Positions 41,389-52,487 of a stretch of 64,000 bases of DNA are shown here, in pieces. The stretch's first letter is position 1, and each line of letters opens with the position of its first letter. The notes beneath the pieces are model-generated. The model had not been told where the DNA came from and did not search any database. It saw only the letters and a list, made by a program, of their open reading frames with translations. Made by a program: the position numbers and the translations under genes. Source of the stretch: Amorphophallus konjac (Eukaryota > Streptophyta > Magnoliopsida > Alismatales > Araceae); the NCBI GenBank assembly GCA_022559845.1, contig CM040123.1, forward strand, positions 318,041,933 to 318,105,932, read 5' to 3'.

Positions 41389-42300
41389 CTAGGCGTCCCT
41401 CTCCTCTCCCCTAAGGTGAGGGTCCCTCAGGGGCCTCCTGGGGCTCCGTGAAGCAGCAGTCCCCTCACCATGTGATACTTGCTCCACAGCAGCGGCTCGC
41501 TGCTGATCCCCGGGCGTGGCGAAGAAGCCACCGATAGAAAGGTGACCAGACTGGCGGAGTCGCGCCCCGAACTCTCGTGCTTTCTCGTAGCGCGTCTCCA
41601 TCACTCCTAACCTCTGCCCCACAACCTGAAGGCCTACCTGGAGCTCCCTCACTTGGGCCTCCAAGGCCCTCCTCTCATCCCGATCCTGATGTCACTCGGT
41701 CCTTCTTTCCTCCCTCTCTTTCTTTCTCTCTCCTCTCTCTCTCTCTCTGCCTCCCTCCTCGCCACCTGGAGGAGGACCCTTAACTCCAGGATGTCTGGAG
41801 ACGGCCTCTCTTCATCGTGACGCCGCAGCTCTGCTATGGTTGCTGCCCAAGCATCATACTCCTCTTCAGCCCGGGTCGCCCGGGCCACTACACTGGCAAG
41901 TTGCTCCTGAAGGGAGGCGATCTCCAGAAAAAGAGCCTGAGAGCTAGAAGATGATCCGCCGGCCATCCCTGCCATCGCTACCTGCTGGGCACGTGGAAAT
42001 AGACAAACAACATCCATCAGTTAAGCCCCGAGATTTTTTTTTTAAAAAATAGGGCCCTTCTTTCACCTCTGTCCGTCTCCCGAGCTAAAAAGGCCCCACT
42101 TGACTCCCCCTGCACTGCCGCAAGTAGCCGGCACTCTCCTGCGTGGGCGCACCACCTTGCTGCCCATCTTGGAATTGAGTAGGGAGACGTATGCACCAGT
42201 CTTCAAGTTTTGCCTTGCCGCGTCTCTCTTCTCCGATGCGGTTCGGCTCATTCACACTCGCCCACTCATCGGCCAAGCCCGGGATCCTTGTTATATCCTG
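41389..42300 (-). pseudogene. 3' remnant of a second PMD/coiled-coil antisense gene
   Basis: Fragments align in order with exons 4-7 of the gene at 38178-40801. 42276-42085 (CIRLPTQFQDGQQGGAP) parallels the exon 4 end (RVQFPEQYEDWQRGGTS). 42017-41649 (LFLEIASLQEQLASVVARATRAEEEY, then REAEREREERERKRG) parallels exons 6-7. 41664-41389 (MEAQVRELQVGLQVVGQRLGVMETRYEKAREF, then GGFFATPGDQQRA) parallels the C-terminus. A frameshift lies near 41680. The PMD-core exons are missing upstream, where 42410-42900 is low-complexity. This is evidence for duplication of the antisense gene within the element. Confidence 0.7.
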
Positions 42301-42922
42301 TGCATCAAAGGAAGGGCCACATCATTAAAAAAAATATGTCTCCTGTGAAGGACGCATCCATCATTCAAGTGCAACACTCACCGAACCCTCTTTTCCCTCT
42401 ACTTGTTTGCTACAAAGCTAAAAAAATCAAAGAGGTGGCGATCAAGGAGCTTACCAGGCCATGCTCGCCTCCCTCCATGTCTTCGGGTCCCTCGGGTCCC
42501 CCGAGTGTCAGAAGAGGCCCTTCCTCTTCCGCGGTCGCCTCTCCGTGCTCTTGCACAAACCTCCTCGGGTGAGGAGTTCCTCGTTCCCCTCGTCCTTTAC
42601 CACGATGTGGCCCACCATACTCCATAGATCAAGAGTGGAAGAAGATGGAGCTAGGCAAGTAACTCCCGATGAGAGGAGGAGTCGTTCGTGGGCAAGGTAA
42701 GGAAGGAGAAAGGCCGTCCCGCGGTTCTCGGTGATTTAAATTTGAAATCCAGTTTAGAACGCATCTTTGCGCCTAGACGCCTCTCCCAAAAAAAAAACAA
42801 ACAAACAAAAATAACAAAAAAAAAATAAAATATACATATAAAAAATAAAAACAAACAAAAAAGGAGAAAGAAAACATTTGCACACAATAATTTCGCATTT
42901 ATTTCATCAAAAGCAGAGTGAG

Positions 42923-44332
42923 CTACATCAGGGGTTTAGATACTTCGGGCTTTAACTTCCCCAGTTCAGTTACATAAGCTCTCCACAGTTCGCGCTCTTC
43001 CTCCACATGCACTAACGCCTTTCCCGAAGTGCTTGTCTTCCATGGTGCTTTGATGGCCTTCGCTTCCTTCGCATCCGCTTCCGTGCCCAACTCCCTCTTC
43101 TTCAAAGAAACGATGCCGGTTAACGGTGGGAACGAGTGGCGTGGAATGCCGATTTGGATGCAGCACCGATGCGCATTATAAAGAACAAACTCCGTCGCGC
43201 CAATCAGTTGGAGTTCAACTTCGGGAGAAGACCTCGTGAGGAGTTCACGTGAGAGTAGGCATGCCGGTGCACAAGTGAAAAAAGCTTTGTGTCATAGTTC
43301 TGAAGTGAGACCTCCAGTCTTCACGCTTCCTCAGTCATGGAACGTGGTTCACTATATTACCACCAAAGCCTAACACATCGGCTATGTGGTAAAGGGGGCT
43401 TTGTTGAAAAATCTTCGAGGTAGTTGGCATCCCCTCACGGTGATCAAATTTGAAATGTAAATCAACCCAGCAATTCAGAAGAAGTGCGCAACCAAAAGGA
43501 GGCTTACCCAGGCTGGAAGCAGTAAGGTCACTGTAGAGATAAGCAAGAACGGCAGGTCCCACCCTTTTGCCATTCCAAATGCCGCAAATAGCACTCAGCT
43601 GATCTTCCTCCACTACGTTATCGGTATGAGGGAATAAGAGACCACCCGCCAAACAGATTGTGAATCCCTTCATGATTTCTTCCAAACGATCATCATCTGG
43701 CAATCCTCTCAGGGCATCCATGACCCATTCCGTGAGCTTCTACAAGTTAATTTCCTTCTGAGTCTGGACGTTTCTAATGGCACCAGGCGGCATGAAGCTT
43801 CCAAGGACCTCCTCGGAAGTCACCCTCTTCAGCATTCGCGTAATCTTTATCCTGCCATCACTTTTGAACCTTTTTAACCCGAGTAGGAGTTCTACCTCCT
43901 CGAGAAGGATGGTCGCCTCGAAAGAAGGGAAGATGAAGGTGTGAGTTTGAGGATGCCAGATCTCCACCAGCGCGCCCATACCCGCCCAATCCATACGAAT
44001 CTTCTCGTAATGTTTGGCGTGAACTAGGAGCCCCTGAAGGTGCCACCTCGTGATTATGACCCTCATGCCGATGGAGATGTTGGAGGTGAGTTTCGAAAGC
44101 CACAGCAACTTGGAAAATTTCCTCGGACCTGGGAAGAGAGGGTATGGCTGGAAAAGGGAAGAAAACAAAAGAAGGAAGAAGTGAGGGAGAAGTCGTACAT
44201 GAAATTTGAAATGAGTCAACTCACCATATGCGACCGGATCATCCCACTCAGATGACCTTCAAGGTCGGAGAGTCGCCTAAAGTCGCTGCTAGGCCTGCTC
44301 CTCTTCACAGGGCGGGAAGACTCTCCTTCCAT
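42923..44332 (-). pseudogene. Antisense gene 2: leader exon like the PMD gene, different central domain
   Basis: Exon 1 (44332-44225) encodes MEGESSRPVKRSRPSS...RRLSDLEGHLSGM and ends at ATG|GTGAGT. It is clearly homologous to exon 1 of the gene at 40801. A TATA-like TATAAG lies about 95 nt upstream (44423-44428). The following region (44103-43335) encodes RMDWAGMGALVEIWHPQTH, EATILLEEVELLLGL and a GPAVLAYLYSDL segment. This resembles another plant retroelement-associated PMD-like domain (possibly the one called DUF7745). The last piece (43105-42923) is a charged tail ending PLM. An in-frame TAG at 43742-43740 and an unresolved exon 2 acceptor make intactness doubtful. Confidence 0.6.
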
Positions 44333-45517
44333 CCTGGAAATCCCTATATTCTTCTCTCCTCCTCCTCTTGAGCTTTCAAAGCTCTCCTTGGTGCATTTGG
44401 CTGAACTAGTCTAAGGGGGGTACTTATAAGAAGGGAAGGGGGTAAAGGCCAAGAGACGTCACATCAATGTCGAGTCATCGCCGTTGACTTCAGCAAAAAG
44501 CATTTTGTCTTGATCTCCCTTGTACTGTGGCGCAACTCTGCTGCTTTTAATCATGTTGATCAGTGCAGGTTTCACTAATGGACGCCACCGTCCCATCGTG
44601 TGCCACCATTCGGTAACTAGTCCCACCATGTCATGCATTGTATTATATAATATTTACGCTACTAGAACATATCAAGGACCTTGCGACCTGAATGACTCTG
44701 GAATTTGAGTTCCCCTTCAACAAAAACGGTGATGATTTTAGAGGAATTTAAGTTGTGCGGATAGGCCGTTAAGTTGTGAAAGCGAGGGGACGATGGTTCC
44801 ATTCGGTGAGTTGGTGCGTGGATAAACGGGCCCTGGCTCATTATGAGCTCACCGGATCGGTATCCTGACCCATTCTTAACAACTTGACAATATTATCCTT
44901 GGCTATTTTCTATTTTAGTTTGTTTTAAGTTTTCTTTTAAACCCAGCATACATTCGTGTATGACTTTGATTCCATTGCGGAAAATCATTCAAAGTAATTC
45001 GATTGTGAAGGCCGCTGTGTTTAAATTCTTATAATATGAGATATTCCATTCCGAATGAAGTACTGAGTTTCCTTGAGACAGCCCCGCGCCGTTCTTCCAA
45101 AAGAGACCATTGTTTGGATTGATACTCAAATATTCCTTTACTTTTACTCTTTTTGACCCACCTTGGCCGCAGCACTTCCACATTGGCTGGTAACTGCTCC
45201 CCAAGGTGAAACCTGCAGGTTTACGACCCAGGTACTTCTACACAGAGAAGTTGGCCCCTTTTTCTACTCGTGCCTGAGCGCACATTTTCCCCTTCCTTGT
45301 TTGATTTCCGTCCAAGCAATTGTTGAATTCGGAAGACCTTCTTCAAGGTCGTCTAGTTGAAAACTCTGAAAATATTCCAAAATCATAAATGTTGAAAGCG
45401 TGTCTCATCACACCTTGGCATCTACTTTTCAGTCCATTCTCACTCCATTCCACTTCACTTCAATGCCATTCCACTACGTGTCACTCCCTTGCAAAGCAGA
45501 CGCCAAGGCGGGGCAGT
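44333..45517. other. Tat 3' end before the LTR, with purine-rich tract
   Basis: No gene. AAGGCGGGGCAG at about 45505-45516 precedes the 3' LTR and is the likely PPT. Confidence 0.5.
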
Positions 45518-47387
45518 TGTGGACACGCTGTTCTTGATACTACCATGAGTAAATCTCATATTACACTATGATACCCTAAGGCGGCCTTCATAATTTTAAT
45601 TACTCGGGTGATTTCCTATTTTTATGAATTTTTTTACATTTTTCTGAATTTTTTCCGTGGAAAATCTTTGAGGTGTTCTAGGAGCCTGGACGCCTTCATC
45701 AGTGATAAAATAAATTAAAAAATAATAATTATGAAAGCGTCCAGGGCCCTGGATGCCTTCATCAGTGAAAAAATAAAAAATAATAATGTAAAGGCGTCCA
45801 GGTGCCTGGATGCCTTCAATTTCTGACACCCGACGCTCCCGATCCGTCGCTCGATTTGACGTTTCGAAAAAAATCCAAAAATATAGGGACGTCTTGCCAG
45901 CTAGACGCGCCCACTCGTGAGTCACGGGTACCCACCAAAACCACGTGCTTTACCCACCGTCTACGGCTTTCGGCGGGGTTCTGGTGGGTGGAAATGAAGG
46001 CGTCTAGTCTCCTGGACTCCTTCATAAAAATATTAAAAATCAAAAAATAAAAAAATATTTAATGTGTTGATGGAGGTGTCCAGGGTCCTGGACGCCTCAA
46101 TCCACTTCCCCTCTATAAATAGAGGACCCCCTCCCTCGAAGGGAAGGGGCTTCAGATCCGATAGAGGAAGGAGAGGCTCTGCCGGATCCCATTTCTAACC
46201 CGTGGTTCTTTTGTAGGGGGAGGTTCTGCCGACTCCTCGGGTGCCCGCGCTCGCGAGAGGAAGGCTAGCTCCATCCGTTCTACTTCCACGTCGTCCCCAC
46301 GCTGTCGAAGCTCCGCCGGATCCCGCCATCGGCACATTCAATAAGCCAATTCTCTCCCCTTTTCTCTGTAGTTCTTTTGCATTCATCATCTCGCATTCTC
46401 CGACTCCCTTCATAAGGGAGTCTTCTTTTATATACGTTTTCATAATCCCATTCATCATCATATTTCTCTCCTACTCATGTCTGAGAGGGGTTTAAAAACA
46501 ACACCAACCAGGTGTGTGTCTTGCCACGATTTCATTATTCTTCATCAAGGGACTAATACTACACTGCCATCTTTTCTGATCCACTTGTTATATGTCTGTT
46601 TCTTCTTTTGCAAGGGTAACCAAGGAAAGCCCTCTCTATCGGTCGGCCAAAGGGAGAGGAGGAAGCAACCTGCCATCTCCCGCTTTTGAGGTAGGCGCGA
46701 TCACTTTCTTTATTTTGGGGTCTCCGGCCCCTGGCGATCACATCATATTCTCGAGGCCGCGGAGAGTCATTTCCCACAATGGCCGTTTAAATTTTTGTCA
46801 CTTATATTCTGCATTATTCTTATATCTGTTTCTTATATCTGTTATATTCTCGAGGCCGCGGCGAGTCATTTCTCACAATGGCCGTTTAAATTTCTGTCTC
46901 TTATATTCTGTTCCTTATATCTGTTATATTCTCGAGGCCACGGCGAGCCATTTCCCACAATGGCCATTTGAATTTCCGTCATTGATATTCTGTGCTGTGG
47001 TTATACCTGCTCATATTCTCGAGGCCGCGGCGAGTAACTTCCCGCAATGGCCGTTTAAATTCCTGTTACTTGTATTCTGTACTCTTCTCATATCTGCTCA
47101 TATTCTCGAGGCCGCGGCGAGTCATTTCCCGCAATGGCCGTTTAAATTTTTGTCACTTAAATTCTGCACTTTTCCCATTCCCCGAGGTCGCGGAGAGTCA
47201 TTTCCCGCTATGGCCGTTTAATCCCCATATCTTATTATATTGGATCTGTCCCGCACGTCCCGCCGAAGTAATCTCCCATGGTGGTCTCTCTCTCTTCTCT
47301 CTACTTTCTCTGTTGTAGCAAAACGAGCCCCTCGCGCGCTCCGCTTCGCCTCCTCCGACAAATTCCCTCCACTTGACGTCGTTCACA
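45518..47387 (+). repeat. Tat element 3' LTR, 1870 bp
   Basis: Collinear copy of 17454-19329, starting TGTGGACACGCTG and ending GACGTCGTTCACA. It contains the palindrome set (about 45668-46107), TATA (46114) and the ~85-bp CTCGAGGCCGCGG units (about 46745-47210). Substitutions relative to the 5' LTR include unpaired changes in the palindrome arms. Confidence 0.92.
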
Positions 47388-47595
47388 CATGTCATCCCTG
47401 TCCCAGTCTCCCAGAACGATGAACCATACGTCATCCCTTCCAGCGCGTTCATATTGTTCTCTCTGCCTTCTTCTCAATACCCCCGGAATCCCTGCATGCC
47501 TAGTCAACCTATCTCAGCCTTCCGTAAAAGACGAGTGTGCGCCCCCGCCGCGAGGATAAAACAACAAGTGACTCCCCACGCACGTATAACAAACA
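47388..47595 (+). repeat. Tail of the LTR interrupted by the Tat element
   Basis: Non-coding sequence ending AACAAACA directly before a PBS. It is inferred to continue the LTR whose TATA and poly(A) signals are at 17020 and 17239. The junction would be 17453/47388, but no target duplication supports it. Confidence 0.5.
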
Positions 47596-47613
47596 TGGCA
47601 CGCCTGGTGGGAC
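47596..47613 (+). other. Primer binding site of the outer gypsy element
   Basis: TGGCACGCCTGGTGGGAC follows the LTR end CA. TGGCACGCC(C/T)GGTGGGAC is a recurrent post-LTR sequence of plant gypsy elements. The tRNA is not assigned. Confidence 0.6.
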
Positions 47614-48067
47614 GTCTCCTACCTTTCTTCTTTCTGCCGAAAAAGAGTCACACATGTCAAGTGTATGTCGCAATGCCCTCACCTTTTCTTATCGGAGAGG
47701 AAGAGGAGGGTCCCCGTCCAGCATGCAACATGCGACGAGTCATCATCGAGAGACCAACCTGCACCAACAACAGCAACAACAAACCGGTGGCGATAGTGAC
47801 CCACGGTCCAATCGTCATTGCCATCCACGTCGGGCACGTACGGTTGGCAACACCAATCGTGCGCCCCCGGAACGCTGCCTTGGCCTTCGGCTCGCCCTGA
47901 TCCTTGGGCGCCATTACCGTGGCCCACAAGCAGCCCAGTCCAGCGACTGCCCATACAGGCAGCTGGCCCCTCTGCTCCTCCAGCAACGGAGACCCATGCG
48001 GTCATTGACCCCTGGGTCCCCAAGTCAGTCAGCACCCGACACGGGCTTTCATCCCCGGGTTCCCGGT
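47614..48067. other. Leader or gag fragment of the outer gypsy element, unresolved
   Basis: Open frames exist (for example 47537-48109, with a Gln-rich run) but I see no Gag domain or zinc knuckle. The sequence changes character near 48068. Confidence 0.3.
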
Positions 48068-49380
48068 GTAGGGTTCCACAAAGTACTGTTCGGACAACGC
48101 AGCGGATAACAAAAATTATTTACCCGAACCCGGCTAGATGGAATCCTAGATCCATGCTCTAATCGATGCATTAAAATACCCCAACCCCTAACTACGGGTT
48201 GCAGATTTCACCTTGCGTGGAACGACGCTGTCCGCAGTGCCCGATGCAGAATTTCACGAACACCGAGCCGCATAGAAGTACGGCCTCTAGAACAGATCCA
48301 CACGGATCCTCGCGCAGTGACGGTATCCTCCCGGCACGATCTTCCCCAACCTTTCCCCTTCTAGAGAAAGAAAGGGCTTTTAGAGAGAGAGAGCAAGAGG
48401 GAGAAAAGGGGAGAGAAATCTCTCTTCCCTTGCTGTTAGTGCTTGATTAAGCCAAGAGGGGAGAGAGTTCTCGTAAGGCTCATATATATAGATTTATGAC
48501 CTTTTCAATAGAGCTCCAAAGGACCAAAACTGTATACATGTCCTTCCCATTATTATACATATGTATTAATCCCCTTTTATACTCCTTTTCAAAAGGAATT
48601 AAAGGGAATTAATATATACATTTGTACAATAATAATCTGTCACCCAAGAATATATTGTGTGTGATCTTCTAGGCTCATAGTCACTCTAGTTTAAGACCCA
48701 TTAACTTCTAATTCCCAATTAGAAGTAAATTAAACTTATTATTTGCTTCTACTAGAGCCGAATAATAGTTTAATTTATTGGTCAAGTAAATTCGCGTGAT
48801 CCTAGAGGACGTCGGGTTTAAACCAGCCTGTCTGGTACCTGTAAGTCTACAGTTGCCGCATCGCTATAATCCCTCGCTCCTTCTATGAGTCTGGTTTGAT
48901 CGAGGGTATGGTTTCTGTCAAATCCCATGATCGTGCCATTTGACCATGACCTCCTTTGAATTGTATGACGTCCGTTCTAAACGAACTCACACGACCCTGC
49001 CCAGGGATTTACCGGAGCGTCAGTGTCATGACCCATTAACTGTCTGATATATACCCGACAGTGAGCGATCCCCTCTTGACCATTGATGACCTTCACACGT
49101 ATCCTGAAATGGTTAATGACTCGGTAATTCGTGACTTATAGTTAAAGTCACTTAGCCAAGTAATTAAACCATTCCAGTCCTCGTGTAAGATCCAATCAAT
49201 GTCTCAGGTCAAAGAACCAACGATGCTACTGAGACAATTGGATCTTCAGTTGACATTAGGTATAATCAACCATCTAAAGATCTAATAGCGGATTAGTTCA
49301 GTGTACATCCTCCCAGAACGTACATCTACACATATGTGTTGGTGTCCCGCACCAATGACCATGAGACTGGTGATAACGCG
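48068..49380. repeat. Unclassified non-coding repeat, LTR-like
   Basis: Starts TGTAGGGTTCC and contains a GAGA-rich stretch (48370-48420), a TATATATAG at 48483 and A/T-rich sequence. The right part (GTGTTGGTGTCCCGCACC, about 49337) is reminiscent of copia LTR ends. No PBS, PPT or pair was found, so this may be a solo or truncated LTR. Confidence 0.4.
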
Positions 49381-51675
49381 AAAGTTCGTCGTTTAAAACA
49401 TTCGTATCAATCTTTAAAATTCCAACTCGCACTATATGAAAGAAAGACGTAATATGGTGGCGAGAAGGGTCGAATCCACAGGGAAGAAGAGATTTTTTAG
49501 AGTTAAAAAATCTTGGAGTCCTTTGGAAAACACTTGTGATTTGCTTAAAGAAAATAATGAAATGATGAACGAACCAAACACTTAATTAAAAACACTTATG
49601 ACTATGAGCCTATGCTTTAGAAAATAGTTGCATAAAGTGAAGAAGAAGAGGTAGAAGAAGGAGGAAGAGAGGAAAGATGAACAACATCTAGATAAAATGA
49701 ACACTTCTTTCATTAACATAAAGAAATAAGTACATGAAATGTAAGACAAGCTTACAATAAAGATGTGACGAGATTACAATGAAGTAAAATAAAACTAAAG
49801 TAATAATAAAAAGAGGAGCCTGAGGTGTGAAGATGGTAGTAGCAATGGTGATGACGCCGTCGTCTCCTCCTCGTCGAGCCTTGGAGAGGATCGCTCTGCC
49901 TTGAAAGAGATCGCCGTGGAAAGAGATGGATGAAGAAGCCGTCGTTGTCCACGTCACGAGCCTTGGAATGTCGCCCGCCTTGATGTGCACACCGCCATGA
50001 AAGGAGAGTTGTAGAGGATAAACTTTGGAGAGAAATATGGAGAGGAATGTGGAAGGGTTTGTGTGGAGATGAAGAAGGAAGAAGATGATAGAGTAAAACA
50101 GTGGGAAAATAAATATAACTCGTAAACTGAGAAGAATTGGAGGAAGTAATAGAAAAAGAAAATATAGATCTACAAAATAGGAAGAACTTTAATGAAGAAC
50201 TCAGAGAGAAAATAAGAGGGGAAGGGCTTCAACACGGAGGAATAACAGAAGCTAGAATCTCGGATGAACAGTAAAATCACATGACAGTAAGTTGACAAAT
50301 AGGAAATAACTTTCAAATCAGAACGAATTAGAGGATGATATAGAAGAAGAAGTTGTAGTACACTTAAAAAAAAGAACTTTGATGAAGACAGTAAGAGAAG
50401 AAAATGACTAGAAGGGGGAGAAATAAGAGGAAGAACAGAGAGAAATACTGATTCACAGATGAACATGATAGCATAGTGAAAAATACGAAATAGCTTGAAA
50501 ACTAGAAGGAACTAGAAGATGCTACAGAAGAAGAAGTTCTAGAGAATAAAAAAATGAAGAACGTATATGAAGACAGTAAGAGGATAAAATGAACTTACAT
50601 GAGAGAAACCGGAGACCTAAGGTTGGGAGAGAAAGTGAAAGATTACCCAAAAGAAGAACTCCCTTTCTCCTTCTTGTCATGGGCTATTTATAGGGAAAGT
50701 TGGATAGATTGAGGGTGGAGATTGTATCAAAAGGAGATGGATGGCTGAGATTTCGGTGGAATATGATACATGTGGAAGAGGAAAAGTAGGTGGGCACCCC
50801 CTTTCTTGGACTTTGGGCACCCCCTTTCCCAAGGCTCATCATGTCTCTCCTTTATTTCAAATTTTGAATTCAATTTTCCCTCCAACCAAAATATGTGTTT
50901 CTTTTCCTCAATTTCAAACTTTTGAAATTTCTTTTCCCTCCAACCAAAATATGTACTTTTGACTTGGTCAAAGTGGTGGTGACATTTTTACCCCCAGCTT
51001 CTTTTGCAATTACCTTTGGTGTCCTACACACACATAATTATAATTTACTCCATAAAAACTATCATAATATGCATATAAATCTCAAATGCTCATGGTTATG
51101 CAATAAAGAATTAATGCTCATGGTTATGCAATGGAGAATTAATGCTCAACTTCAATTTATTAAATAAATTCATCAAATTAATCAATTTATGTGAAAGCTC
51201 TAATTTAAATGCGGAGTTGAGGTTAACTATGAAATATGCATAATTACCTAATTATATGCACATACAATGGTATTCATGCGATGAATTATCATAAAAATGG
51301 ACACTTATCATACCCTCAACTTACTCATTGCTAGTCCCTTAGCAATGTCAATAAATTAAAAGTTAGAACTAACAAGAGTTTGTAAAATTCATGCTCTCAT
51401 ATCCAGTTCTCCCTTCATAGAATCAACCAAAGATTAGGAATTTGGAACCATTAATGCACACTAACCTTATTTAGGAACTTAATAGTACATGATTAAGAAT
51501 TTAAATCATAGCTCAAAAGCACTTGTGCATGTGTAACTACCAAATTCACAGCTTAGACAATTGCATCCCCCGTTCGCTATTTCAAGCAAATGTCTTTCAA
51601 CCCTGCACCTCTTAGATCAGAGCATTAAGTATATTACCTTTTTATCTTCCTTATTGCTTTGTCCCCTTGGGATCT
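49381..51675. repeat. Unclassified A/G-rich repeat region
   Basis: Begins near GTCGAATCCACAGGGAAG (49470), a phrase seen in many plant non-coding repeats. Long GAAGAAGAGG-type purine stretches (49640-50660) contain diverged direct repeats of AAGAACTTTAATGAAGA-like text. It ends with CCCTCAACTTACTCATTGC (51315). No believable gene on either strand. Confidence 0.4.
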
Positions 51676-51690
51676 GGAGAGGGGGATTTC

Positions 51691-52450
51691 TGTAGCCCTA
51701 TTAAGAGCAGCCAAACTAGACCCATCAGGACCGAACGAGGCTCAGCTCATCCGAGTGACAGCCCTCTAGGGCCCACTTCGGTAGAAAAGCCCAATAAAGA
51801 TCACTCAGGGTCCCATCCTTCCTCGGCGGCCCTTAGGCTCAGAAGGCCCGAACGACAGAATGGAGGAAGACCCACGCCCGAGCCATCTCCCCACCGAGAT
51901 AAGGGTAGGCGCTACGTGCCCACTCCGATCTGACTGCATCCGAGCTATGCCCATCGCCCGGACAGGACTGGCACTTCTCATGCTTGGATCAACTGACAAA
52001 TGCTTATCCATGTAGCCGTTGATAGTCCTTTATGAGCAGGAGTTCAGCGGGATAAGGGTGCCATGATCTCCCAAGGTCATGAAGAGCCCATGATGAGGAC
52101 GTAACGATCCCATGATGAGGACGTAACTCCCGCCTAAAACTCCTTAGCTTATGGGACTCCTCGGGAGAGCTCGCTATATAAACCAAGGACTCCCTCCGGT
52201 AGCAGGTAAGGTAGATATATGCCTAACACTCCCTGAGCAGGAACCACTTCACCATCTTGGTGTTGGGGAATCTCACGCATCTCTTTCAACCTCCCTCAAT
52301 ACCTTCCACCATTGCTCTACTGACTTTAGCATCGAAGGGTTTTCCCAAGGAACTATCATTGGGCCTCCTAATTCGTTTTCCTTTCTTTGCAGTTCACTAT
52401 CCGGTGATCATCCTCCCAGCTCAGGACCAGCGCGAGATCACGCCCCTTCA
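51691..52450 (+). repeat. 5' LTR of gypsy element 3 (about 760 bp)
   Basis: TATATAAA at 52175-52182 and the PBS at 52453 define an LTR ending about 52450. The proposed start TGTAGCCC at 51691 follows a purine tract GGAGAGGGGGATTTC, which is how a 3' LTR normally begins, so the start is uncertain. Confidence 0.6.
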
Positions 52451-52452
52451 TC

Positions 52453-52470
52453 TGGCGCCATCTGTAGGAA
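52453..52470 (+). other. Primer binding site of gypsy element 3
   Basis: TGGCGCCATCTGTAGGAA is a one- or two-base variant of the TGGCGCCGTCTGTGGGAA sequence that follows many Tat-type LTRs. Confidence 0.75.
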
Positions 52471-52487
52471 ACGACCAAAGAGCCAGT

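Larger units (their letters stand above)
17454..47387 (+). mobile_element. Large Ty3/gypsy Tat-type element with antisense genes, interrupted by Sirevirus-2
   Basis: Two direct repeats of 1876 and 1870 bp (17454-19329 and 45518-47387) start with TGTRGACACG and end with GTTCACA/GCTCACA. They are followed by a tRNA-Arg-like PBS on the left and preceded by a purine-rich AAGGCGGGGCAG on the right. The internal region, without the nested Sirevirus, is about 13.9 kb. It holds gag-region ORFs, a broken integrase, then a region with genes on the opposite strand. RT and RNase H are missing. Tat elements are known for large size, tRNA-Arg priming and extra ORFs, including antisense ones, between integrase and the 3' LTR. 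I see no matching target duplication (CCTGC versus CATGT). The LTRs differ visibly more than those of the nested Sirevirus, consistent with greater age. Confidence 0.85.

Noticed and set aside
49688..49990. 100-codon minus-strand open frame
   Set aside because: Low-complexity region with no family signature or gene context.
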